Shown here piece after piece: positions 1 through 7,224 of a DNA stretch of 56,421 nt (positions are counted from its first letter, which is position 1; every line of letters starts with the position of its first letter). The stretch comes from JBHJGP01 sp050331695. Lineage in GTDB: Bacteria; Pseudomonadota; Alphaproteobacteria; Geminicoccales; Geminicoccaceae. The DNA is taken from positions 1 through 56,421 of the forward strand of contig JBHJGP010000023.1 of the NCBI GenBank assembly GCA_050331695.1, in the 5' to 3' direction. The notes beneath the pieces were generated by a model that was given only the letters and a program-made list of their open reading frames with translations, was not told the DNA's origin and searched no databases. The position numbers and the translations under genes were made by a program.

Positions 1-210
1 ATTGCTCGCTAGCAACCGGCCTTTGCGGCCGACGATGCCGGCCCGATTGCGGTCGTCGGCCGCGTTAACGGCCGCGGCCGTGGTCGTGGCCGGCCCGGCA
101 TCGTTCGATGCCAGGGAAACCATGCGCCCGCCGATCAGGCCGAACAGGCCGACGAAGGTAAGACCGACGATGGCGAACCGGGCCCGATGCGCGGATTGAG
201 GCCGGTTCAT
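1..210 (-). CDS. ftsI: Penicillin-binding protein FtsI (PBP3), N-terminal 70 residues, cut by window edge
   Basis: Septal peptidoglycan transpeptidase of the divisome; only its start is here. The visible part has a short cytoplasmic tail rich in Arg, one hydrophobic segment (about residues 12-32), then the class B PBP entry motif, seen as RNRAGIVGRKGRLLASN, which matches the usual 'I.DRNG.LLA' pattern. The start ATG at 210-208 overlaps the ftsL stop codon as ATGA, the usual translational coupling in this cluster. Position after rsmH and ftsL supports the call more strongly than the short sequence itself. The transpeptidase domain lies outside the window. Confidence 0.85.
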   Translation of the reverse strand, partial: MNRPQSAHRARFAIVGLTFVGLFGLIGGRMVSLASNDAGPATTTAAAVNAADDRNRAGIVGRKGRLLASN

Positions 211-587
211 CAGTTGGCCCCCAGGCGCTGGGAGGCCGTCGGCCTGAGGCGCAAGGCGATGGTCTCGCCCGTTTCCAGTTGCACCAGCCGGGGCTCACGC
301 GCCCAAAGCAATCGCCGCCTATCCGGCAAATCGCCGGGCTCGACGATCTTTGAAGGCGTCAGCGGGACCATGCCCAACGCTTCCGCCTCCGGGAAAAGGG
401 TTTCCGAGCGCTGAAGAAACGCCAGATCGGCGCGCAGCCGATCGCGTTCCGCTCGCTCGGCGATCAGATCCGCTTGCAGTCGGGCCAGCTGTTTCCGCTG
501 GGCGTCAACGTGCAGCTTGAACAGGGTCAAAGAGGAGACCACAGCCACCAGGATGCCGAGCCCGAGAAGGAGGCGAAACAGGCTCAA
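210..587 (-). CDS. ftsL: Cell division protein FtsL
   Basis: Small bitopic divisome protein that forms a complex with FtsB and FtsQ. The 125 residues show an N-terminal membrane segment (about 4-22), then a charged heptad-like helix (about 25-60, rich in Gln, Arg, Glu and Leu) expected for the FtsL coiled coil, then the pattern 'EALGMVPLTPSKIV' typical of alphaproteobacterial FtsL after the coil. It lies between rsmH and ftsI, and overlaps each neighbour by 3-4 bases, so the three genes form one coupled unit. FtsL diverges fast, so the call rests on topology, motif and context together. Confidence 0.85.
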   Translation of the reverse strand: MSLFRLLLGLGILVAVVSSLTLFKLHVDAQRKQLARLQADLIAERAERDRLRADLAFLQRSETLFPEAEALGMVPLTPSKIVEPGDLPDRRRLLWAREPRLVQLETGETIALRLRPTASQRLGAN

Positions 588-1531
588 GATCCGAACTCCG
601 CCGCCAGCCGCCGGGCCGCCCTCAGTTTGGCCGAGCGGGCGCGGGGATTGGCGGCCACCTCATCGGCATCGGCGGTGATCGGCCGGCGTGTCGTGAGCTC
701 GAAGGTGGGCTGACGGGCCGCCTGCCCTGGAAAGTGCCGGGAGCCACCACCGGCCGTCGTCGAACGCTCCTTCAGGAAGGGTTTGACCAGGCTGTCCTCC
801 ATCGAATGAAAGCTGACGCAGACCAGACGGCCGCCCGCCGCCAGAACACGTTCGGCCGCTTCCCAGGCCGCTATCAGTTCGCCAAGCTCGTCATTCACCG
901 CGATCCGTAAAGCCTGAAAGCTCCGGGTGGCCGGATCGATCCGCTCCGGACCCCTGCCCCTCGGCACCGCTGACCGCACGCACTCCGCCAGATCCAGCGT
1001 TCGAGCAAAGGGCCGTTCGCAACGCCTGGCGACGATGGCGCGAGCGACACGGCGCCAGTAGCGTTCCTCGCCGAACTCCCGAAGAATTCGGCCCAACTCC
1101 ACCTCCGACCACCCATTGACGACGTCCGCGGCGCTCATGCCGGCACGCCCCATGCGCATGTCGAGCGGTCCATCCTGGCGGAAGGAAAAGCCGCGTTCCG
1201 CATCGTCCAATTGCGGCGAGGAAACGCCCAGATCGAAAACGATACCGTGGATGGGAACAAAGGACCGCTCTTCCAGAAGAGAGCGAAGTTCACCGAAACA
1301 TCCTTCGCAAAGCGTGAGTTGCGGATAAACACGAGCCAAGCCGGCACCGGCGGCGATGGCATCCGGGTCTCGGTCGACGGCCAAGAGGTTGACCGCCGCC
1401 GTCTCCAGTATGGCCGCGCTGTAGCCTCCCCGGCCGAAGGTTGCATCGACGACACGCTCGCCGGCAGCCGGCGCCAGCTGCGCCAGAACAGCTTGAAGCA
1501 GAACGGGACGATGGGCGTCGAAATCAAGCAA
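584..1531 (-). CDS. rsmH: 16S rRNA (cytosine(1402)-N4)-methyltransferase RsmH (MraW)
   Basis: Methylates N4 of C1402 in 16S rRNA using S-adenosylmethionine. The 315 residues are full length for the family. The SAM-binding loop VDATFGRGG is at about 28-36, LGVSSPQLD at 101-109, GPLDMRM at 121-127 and the late VSFHSMEDS motif near 242-250. The start appears to be TTG at 1531-1529, followed at once by the conserved family opening (HRPVLLQAV). The upstream DnaA box TTATCCACA (1538-1546) falls where the ribosome-binding site should be. The usual upstream neighbour mraZ is missing. It overlaps ftsL by ATGA. Confidence 0.95.
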   Translation of the reverse strand: MLDFDAHRPVLLQAVLAQLAPAAGERVVDATFGRGGYSAAILETAAVNLLAVDRDPDAIAAGAGLARVYPQLTLCEGCFGELRSLLEERSFVPIHGIVFDLGVSSPQLDDAERGFSFRQDGPLDMRMGRAGMSAADVVNGWSEVELGRILREFGEERYWRRVARAIVARRCERPFARTLDLAECVRSAVPRGRGPERIDPATRSFQALRIAVNDELGELIAAWEAAERVLAAGGRLVCVSFHSMEDSLVKPFLKERSTTAGGGSRHFPGQAARQPTFELTTRRPITADADEVAANPRARSAKLRAARRLAAEFGS

Positions 1532-2069
1532 TCAGACTTATCCACAGGCCGGGAAAACTCATTAAGCCGACTCACACCAGCCGAACCACCGACACCATCT
1601 CGGTAAATGCCGCTAATTCCGCGAACATAAAAGTAATCTAAAAGTAAGTACCAACGAAACAACCCGTGGTTGATCGTTTTTCTAGATTTTCTTTGTATCC
1701 ATCCCGCTTTCGTTGAGTCCAAATTCACAGCCGTTATTTCCTAAATGCTGAGGATCGACTGGTGCGCGAGGGGTTTTGGCGATCAAATGCTTCCCTAATA
1801 TTTGTTGATAAGGTCGCATATGATTAGCGAGTGAATGTAGAGACGAGGAAAGTTGAGGTCAACCAGTTTCTTATCCACATCAGCCTAACTCCCTAAATCG
1901 AAACGGTTTTGACTTAACGCCGGATCGCGAGGCAGATTGTGGATAACATGGATGAAAGTTGTCTATAAGTTCGCGGATCCTGTGGAAAGAAAGCTTTATG
2001 TTCTTGTTTTGTTCTTATTCTCGAGAGGGATCTGCCGGCGGTTCCAACATTGGTCCGTGACAGAACAAC
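1532..2069. other. Gene-free, low-GC region with clustered DnaA boxes (candidate oriC)
   Basis: No credible coding frame is seen between rsmH and rnpB. The stretch is far lower in GC than its neighbours: bases 1621-1680 contain 22 G or C in 60. It holds three perfect DnaA boxes TTATCCACA, at 1538-1546 (+), 1871-1879 (+) and 1938-1946 (-), an 8-of-9 match TTATAGACA at 1960-1968 (-), and a CTTTCCACA variant at 1981-1989 (-). A perfect 9-mer is expected about 0.004 times by chance in this length on both strands. The pattern fits a replication origin; control of the division cluster by DnaA is the main alternative. The gene mraZ, normally found here, is absent. Confidence 0.5.
1538..1546 (+). promoter_or_regulatory. 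Perfect DnaA box next to the rsmH start
   Basis: TTATCCACA lies 6 bases upstream of the rsmH start codon on the opposite strand. Read on the rsmH strand it is TGTGGATAAG, and its GGA is the nearest Shine-Dalgarno-like string, so DnaA bound here would cover the translation start region of the division operon. Confidence 0.55.
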
Positions 2070-2460
2070 GTGCCAGGCGGTCTGTAAGCCGGGTTCTGTC
2101 CCGCAGCCAGCTGCGGTGATGACCATTCCTCTGGGACGCCCGTTGCCGTGCGCCTCTCGCGACCTACCCGGGCGACCGGCCCGGAGACTGGCCTGCGCTT
2201 TCGCGCCGTCGCCCCTACTTGGTCTTGCTCCCGGTGGGGTTTGCCAAGGCCGTTGCCGTTGCCGGCACCGCGGTGCGCCCTTACCGCACCCTTTCACCCT
2301 GACCCGCAGACCGATCTCGACCGGTCCCGGCGGGCAGATTGCTCTCTGTGGCACTTTCCCTGGGGTCGCCCCCGCCGGGCGTTACCCGGCACCGTGTCTC
2401 CGTGGAGCCCGGACTTTCCTCTCTCGCCTAAGCGAAAGCGGCCATCCGACCACCTGGCAC
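2070..2460 (-). ncRNA. rnpB: RNase P RNA (bacterial type A)
   Basis: Catalytic RNA of RNase P, which matures the 5' ends of tRNAs. On the minus strand the ends form the P1 helix: GUGCCAGGUGG (2460-2450) pairs with CCGCCUGGCAC (2080-2070) over 11 base pairs with one G-U. The universally conserved 5' core GAGGAAAGUCCGGGCUCC is at about 2421-2404, and the 3' core ACAGAACCCGGCUUAC is at about 2099-2084. The central part contains the expected GGUAAGGGCGCAC-type and AAACCCCACC-type elements. Length of about 391 nt is normal. It lies between the amidase gene and rsmH; the exact ends are set from the P1 pairing and could extend a few bases. Confidence 0.97.
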
Positions 2461-2502
2461 GAAACCGTCATAAACCTCGATCGGGGCCATGGCGAGACCC
2501 GG

Positions 2503-3165
2503 TTAAATCAGCGCAACAAGTCCGGCCAACTGACGGAGATCCTGCTCATCCAACGCCCCATCGACCTTCATGGGCCGAAAATGTCTCTGAAAGGAACGGA
2601 TCAGGGCTTCCGGCTCCGGCGTTTGATCGACCGGATAACCGAAGGTCGCGAGCGCCGCCATCCCGTCCGACGCCGCTTCAAAACCGACCTCCGGCCAGAG
2701 ACCGATCCCTTCCGCCGCCAAGCGCTGCCAGGGAAACAGCTCGCCCGGATCGGCTTTGCGCATCGGCGCCACGTCGCTGTGACCCAGAACATGACGGGCC
2801 GGGATCGGCCATCGGCCTAGAATGCCCCGGCAAAGCTCGATGCAGGCGTCGATCTGCGCCTCCGGGAAGGAACGATAACCCCACTCATGGCCCGGATTGA
2901 CCAGCTCGATGCCGATCGACCAGTCATTGAGATTGGCTCGGCCCCGCCACCAGGAAACGCCGGCATGCCAGGCGCGGTGCCGCTCTTCGACCAAACGCTC
3001 GGTGCGCCCATCCTCATCCACCAGATAGTGGGCACTGACCCTTGCCAGTGGGTCACAGAGCCGGGCTTGAGCCTCGGCGGCGCTGCGCATGCCCGTATAG
3101 TGCAGGATGAGCATGTCCGGCAGGACGCCGGCCGGCCGCTCATCCCGGTTGGGCGAAAGCGGCAC
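2503..3165 (-). CDS. N-acetylmuramoyl-L-alanine amidase, AmpD/AmiD type (Amidase_2)
   Basis: Zinc hydrolase that cuts the bond between MurNAc and L-Ala in peptidoglycan or its recycled muropeptides. The 220 residues contain the three family zinc ligands His22 (in LHYTG), His129 (in LGHSD) and Asp139 (in KADPG), with the conserved Glu88 (GIELVN) and Lys137. Residues from about 165 to the end resemble the helical peptidoglycan-binding domain of AmiD, ending in a Q.HFRP..VDG..D pattern. No signal peptide is seen from the GTG start at 3165-3163, so it may act in the cytoplasm in recycling; a start further upstream inside the next gene is possible. It follows the DUF4175 gene by 20 bases. Confidence 0.88.
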   Translation of the reverse strand: MPLSPNRDERPAGVLPDMLILHYTGMRSAAEAQARLCDPLARVSAHYLVDEDGRTERLVEERHRAWHAGVSWWRGRANLNDWSIGIELVNPGHEWGYRSFPEAQIDACIELCRGILGRWPIPARHVLGHSDVAPMRKADPGELFPWQRLAAEGIGLWPEVGFEAASDGMAALATFGYPVDQTPEPEALIRSFQRHFRPMKVDGALDEQDLRQLAGLVALI

Positions 3166-3185
3166 GAGAAAGCCGAGGCGCAGCG

Positions 3186-5702
3186 TCAGAAGCGCTCGAG
3201 TAAGCGCTCCAAATACTCCAGCTCAGCCGGCGCCCGTGACCGGTCGCCGGCCCGGCGGTGCAGCTCGCGCAAAATCTCGCGGGCCGTGCCCAGATCCAGC
3301 TCATCCGGCACCTCGACACCAAACGGATCGGCGCCGCCGTCATTCTGCAAGGGCCGGCCCAACGGATCGCGCGGCTGCCGCTGCGGCATGCCGGGTCCGG
3401 GTTCGCCCTGGTTCTGCCCCGGTTGCTGTCCCGCCATCTGCTGCTGGAGCTGCTCCATCAGGGCAGCGGCACCCTGTTGCAGAGAATCCAAGGCGCGCCC
3501 CTGGGGATCGATCGCCTGGCCCGGCTCACCTTGACCCAGCGCCTGTTCGGCATCCCGCATCGACAGCTCGGCATCGCCCAACGACCGGGGAATCCCGGTG
3601 CCAAGCTCACCCAACTGGCGCATGAGTTCGCCGAGCTGACGACGCAGACCTTCCTGATGGGCCTGCATGCCGCCGGGTTGGCCGCTTCGACCGGCCTGAG
3701 CCTGGCCCTGCTGCCCTTGTTGGCCCTGGCGACCTTGCTGCTGGCCTTGTTGTTGACCCTGCTGCTGGCCTTGCTCACCCTGTTGGCCCTGCTGACCTTG
3801 GCGCTGGGCATCGAACGAGCGATCCAGGAGCTGTTGCTGCTGTTGGATCAGATCTTGAAGCGCGCCCATGGCCTGCTGAGCCGGCGCGTTCTGCATCATC
3901 GCCTGGGCTTGCAGGTTCTCCATCAGCTCACGTAACTGGGCCAGCATCTGCTCGGCCGCATCCTTGGCACCATTCTTCAACATCTGCTCGAGCTGATCGA
4001 GAAAATCACTGATCTGCTCGCGGTCGACCATCTGGCTGTTCGGATCGAGCGGCTGCGGCTGCTGGCCCGAAGGCATATCCTGCATCTGCTGCAGGGCCTG
4101 CTGGGTCAGGGCATCGAGATACTGGTTCAGCGCCTCCCGCAACTCCTCCATGAGCGCTTCGATCTCTTCGTCACTTGCGCCCTCTTCCAGAGCCCGGGCA
4201 AGCTCGTCCTGAAGCTCGCGGAGCTGCCGCTGGGCCAGGGAAAGTTCTCCGTCTTCCAGGTGCAGGGCGATGTCCCACAAGAGATCGATCGTGCTGCGGT
4301 GGTCGCCATCCGGGTCGGTGAGCACGATCCGGGTGCTGGCCGAACGAAGAGCGAGCGGCACGCTCCAGCCGGAAAGCGCGGCCCGGGGATCTTGGGCCAG
4401 ACGGTTGAGCTCGGAAGCGACGTCTTGCTTATGATGGGGCTCGCTGACCAGACGTTTACGCTCGGCGATAACCCGGCGCGCCAGGGGGTGGGTGAAGGGC
4501 CGTTCCGGCAGCACCATCGTGAGAGTGTCGCTCCGCCCCTCCTGGCCGGCGACGTCCGTGGCGATGAGCTGGAGATCGACCTCGAGCCCGGCAAAGGGGT
4601 GGGGCGTGAGATCCAGATAAGCCGCACCCTCGAGTTCCCGCGGCGCGCGGCGCGCCTGCTGAAGCCGCATTCTTTCGGGCTCCTGGTCCTGGCCTTTAAG
4701 CGCCAGTTCGAGATCCACCTGAGAAACGCCGTAATCGTCCGTCGCCTCGAAGGTTGGACGCAACACCAACTGATGGGTGACGGCCGGCGCGTCGGCGAAG
4801 GCCACCTCTGGCAGGTGGTCGGGCACCATGACCAGGGGCCACGTGATCGTGGTTGTCTCGTCGTCGTCGCGAAGCAGAACCGACAGGTCAACGGCGCGCT
4901 CGACCGAGCCTTTCCAGATGAAGCTGCCGGAGCCCAGCTCCTCCAAGGTCAGGTCCGCCCCGTCCAGCCTGAGGCTTGGCGCGACGCCGTTCGGAACGTG
5001 ATGGAGTTGGAAGGTCAGTTCACTGTCGACCGGCGCCTCGATGGATTGCGGCGGGTTGGTCAGAGGCAGGGCCAGATCGCGAGCGGTCACCGGCGCGCCG
5101 GTGTAAACCGGCGGGGTCAGCCAAAACCGAACCTGAGTCGGCGGGACGTCGGCGCGGGCCGGTTGCGGAATGATCCCGGCCAGAAGCCGGGACCCAATCT
5201 GGCCGCTTGCATCGACCAGGCCTAGAACCAGAGCGAAGATCAAACCAGTCCTCAGGGCCCAAGGGTCCAGGCGTGCCCAGACAGCCTTCGGTCGTCCGGC
5301 CTTAAGCCGATCCAGCGATTGAGCGCTCCGCTGCTGGTGAGCCCGCCACAAAGCGGCCGTCACTGGATCTTTGTCCATGCTCAGCCGGTCGCTCAAGGTG
5401 GTCAGCGGCTGGTGGCGGAGACCACTTCGCTGCTCGACACGCCCCAGGGCGCGGTCTTTCGTGGGCCACCGAAGTGCCGTCACACCGCGGACGAGCAGCA
5501 GACCAAAACCGCCGACAAACAGGACCAAGGCCGCAGCGTGCGCCCACCAGGGAACGAGGCGCCACCAACCGAAAAGACTGACGGTCAAAAAGATGGCGGC
5601 CAGCGCCAGAGCTGGCCCCAACGCCAGCATCACGCGCTCCAGAACCAAAACCGTTCGGGCGCGCCCCAACGCGTTTGCGATCCGCCTGCTCGTATCCGCC
5701 AT
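3186..5702 (-). CDS. DUF4175 / TIGR02302-type large membrane-anchored protein
   Basis: An 838-residue protein of unknown function typical of alphaproteobacteria, usually found, as here, after lysA. It has two N-terminal membrane segments (about 20-45 and 52-73), a third near 150-166, then a large region expected outside the membrane. The second half is rich in Gln and acidic helices (about 500-620: repeated LREL, LEDGE and QLEQM blocks), followed by a Gln/Gly tandem tract (about 635-670) and a C-terminal helical tail. The reading frame is intact. Shared orientation and short gaps with lysA upstream and the amidase downstream suggest one unit with a cell-envelope role; that role is inference from context only. 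Confidence 0.85.
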   Translation of the reverse strand: MADTSRRIANALGRARTVLVLERVMLALGPALALAAIFLTVSLFGWWRLVPWWAHAAALVLFVGGFGLLLVRGVTALRWPTKDRALGRVEQRSGLRHQPLTTLSDRLSMDKDPVTAALWRAHQQRSAQSLDRLKAGRPKAVWARLDPWALRTGLIFALVLGLVDASGQIGSRLLAGIIPQPARADVPPTQVRFWLTPPVYTGAPVTARDLALPLTNPPQSIEAPVDSELTFQLHHVPNGVAPSLRLDGADLTLEELGSGSFIWKGSVERAVDLSVLLRDDDETTTITWPLVMVPDHLPEVAFADAPAVTHQLVLRPTFEATDDYGVSQVDLELALKGQDQEPERMRLQQARRAPRELEGAAYLDLTPHPFAGLEVDLQLIATDVAGQEGRSDTLTMVLPERPFTHPLARRVIAERKRLVSEPHHKQDVASELNRLAQDPRAALSGWSVPLALRSASTRIVLTDPDGDHRSTIDLLWDIALHLEDGELSLAQRQLRELQDELARALEEGASDEEIEALMEELREALNQYLDALTQQALQQMQDMPSGQQPQPLDPNSQMVDREQISDFLDQLEQMLKNGAKDAAEQMLAQLRELMENLQAQAMMQNAPAQQAMGALQDLIQQQQQLLDRSFDAQRQGQQGQQGEQGQQQGQQQGQQQGRQGQQGQQGQAQAGRSGQPGGMQAHQEGLRRQLGELMRQLGELGTGIPRSLGDAELSMRDAEQALGQGEPGQAIDPQGRALDSLQQGAAALMEQLQQQMAGQQPGQNQGEPGPGMPQRQPRDPLGRPLQNDGGADPFGVEVPDELDLGTAREILRELHRRAGDRSRAPAELEYLERLLERF
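3697..3800 (-). repeat. In-frame Gln-Gly tandem repeat tract in the DUF4175 gene
   Basis: The coding strand repeats CAG/CAA-GGC units giving QQG and QQQG peptides, roughly ten copies with some Arg and Glu substitutions; borders are approximate. Such tracts can expand or shrink by slippage in steps of whole codons, so length may vary between strains. Confidence 0.7.
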
Positions 5703-5722
5703 GTCGCCTCCTCAGCGTCGGC

Positions 5723-7018
5723 TCAAGATCGACCGGTACCGCTCGAAACGAGGGCCGGGGCCAGCCAGTCGGGCCAGGTCTCTCCGACCATTTGTTCGGC
5801 CGGTTCGACCCGGGGCTTGATTACAGCCGACTTGGCGCCGTCGACCAGAACCTCAGCGGCTCGAGGTCTTGAATTATAGTCCGAAGCCATCACCGAGCCA
5901 TAGGCGCCAACACCGGCAAAAGCCAGAAGGGCGCCGGCGGCGGTCACCGGCAGCGCCACATCGCGGCTGAACAGATCGCTGCTCTCGCAGATCGGACCGA
6001 CCACGTCATAGCACTCGACCGGAGCGCCGGCGGGCGGTTGGTCCACAGGTAACAGCCGGTGGCGGGCGCCGTACATGGCCGGTCGGATGAAATTGTTCAT
6101 GCCCGCATCGAGCACCAGGAAGCGACGTTCCGCCGCGGCTTTGACGTAGATCGCACGGGTGAGAAGCAGACCCGCTTCGGCGACCAGATAGCGGCCGGGC
6201 TCGAACAGGAGCTCGACGTCGAGGCCCTGGGTCAACCGCCGAACCATTTGGGCGAACCCTGGGAGGTCGAAGGGCGCCTCCCCGTCATAGGCGACACCGA
6301 AGCCGCCGCCCAGATTGAGCCGGGTGATCTGGATCCCCTCCGCCCGCAACGAACGGGCGGTGTCGACGACCCGCTGATAGGCCCGCTCGAAATCTGCGGT
6401 CGCCGCGATTTGCGAGCCGATATGAACGTGCAGCCCGACGAGCTCGATGCCCCCAAGCCTGCGGGCGACCGTGATGGCATCGTCCAAGCGGTCGAGCGTG
6501 ATCCCGAACTTGTCCGATTTGCGGCCCGTGGAAATTTTTTCGTGCGTTCCAGCCGCAACATCTGGATTGACGCGCAGCGCCACCGGCGCCGCTTGCTGGC
6601 GTTGGACCGCCACCTCGCTGATCGCGACCAGCTCGTCGATCGATTCGACGTTGAACTGGTGAATGCCCGCCGCTAGGGCCGCCTCGATTTCATCCCTGGT
6701 CTTGGCCACGCCGGAAAAGGCGATCCGCGCGGGCGGCACGCCCGCGGCTAACGCACGGCTGAGCTCGCCGCCGGAAACGATGTCGGCTCCGGCGCCCAGA
6801 TCTGCCAGCAGTCGAATGATGGCGAGCGTGCTGTTGGCCTTCAGCGCGTAACAGAAAAGAACCGGTTGTCCCGGGAAAGCCTCGTCGAGCCGACGGAAAC
6901 GCTCACGGATAGCTTCGGCTGCGTAGACGTAGACCGGCGTGCCGGCGGTCTCGGCAATGGCGGCAAGCGCGACCTGATCCACATGAAGGGTGCCGTCGCG
7001 GTAGGCAAAAAGGCTCAC
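5723..7018 (-). CDS. lysA: Diaminopimelate decarboxylase LysA
   Basis: PLP enzyme for the last step of lysine synthesis, meso-diaminopimelate to L-lysine. The 431 residues are full length. The PLP lysine is Lys60 in CYALKAN; the glycine-rich phosphate-binding loop LNLGGGFGVAYDG is near 235-247; the C-terminal half has CESSDLF, where the catalytic Cys from the partner subunit is expected, followed by FAGVGAYGS, a variant of the usual 'D.GAY'. The ATG overlaps the lptM stop (7015-7018), and 20 bases separate it from the DUF4175 gene, so argH-lptM-lysA-DUF4175 reads as one operon. Confidence 0.97.
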   Translation of the reverse strand: MSLFAYRDGTLHVDQVALAAIAETAGTPVYVYAAEAIRERFRRLDEAFPGQPVLFCYALKANSTLAIIRLLADLGAGADIVSGGELSRALAAGVPPARIAFSGVAKTRDEIEAALAAGIHQFNVESIDELVAISEVAVQRQQAAPVALRVNPDVAAGTHEKISTGRKSDKFGITLDRLDDAITVARRLGGIELVGLHVHIGSQIAATADFERAYQRVVDTARSLRAEGIQITRLNLGGGFGVAYDGEAPFDLPGFAQMVRRLTQGLDVELLFEPGRYLVAEAGLLLTRAIYVKAAAERRFLVLDAGMNNFIRPAMYGARHRLLPVDQPPAGAPVECYDVVGPICESSDLFSRDVALPVTAAGALLAFAGVGAYGSVMASDYNSRPRAAEVLVDGAKSAVIKPRVEPAEQMVGETWPDWLAPALVSSGTGRS

Positions 7019-7224
7019 GGCGTGTCCGTTTCGAGGCCAGTCTCGTCATCGAGCAGGCCGTCATCCGCATCCTCTTCGCGAACCGGATCCGCCGTGGTGC
7101 CCGCCGGAGGTTCCGGTGGCGGGACGACGTCAGGGGGAAGGCTCAAAGGCCCTTTAATGCCGCAGGATGAGGCGACCAAGACGATGCCAAGCACGATCAG
7201 AAGCCAGAGGCGCCTAGGCTTCAT
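7015..7224 (-). CDS. lptM: Small outer-membrane lipoprotein, LptM (YifL)-like
   Basis: A 69-residue lipoprotein. Positively charged start (MKPRRL), hydrophobic stretch 6-17, and a lipobox ending at Cys21 (VASSC), followed by GIKGPL, the family signature 'C G.KGPL'. In enterobacteria LptM helps oxidative folding of the LPS transporter LptD; that role is transferred from the family. The rest is acidic and Pro-rich and probably disordered. It overlaps argH by 11 bases and lysA by ATGA, the typical alphaproteobacterial position. Confidence 0.85.
   Translation of the reverse strand: MKPRRLWLLIVLGIVLVASSCGIKGPLSLPPDVVPPPEPPAGTTADPVREEDADDGLLDDETGLETDTP

Noticed and set aside
1914..2354. Long open frames across the rnpB region on both strands
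   Set aside because: They overlap the RNase P RNA, whose conserved core and P1 helix are clear.
3697..3800. A CRISPR-like or transposon-like repeat
   Set aside because: The units are in-frame QQG codons within an intact gene, with no spacers.
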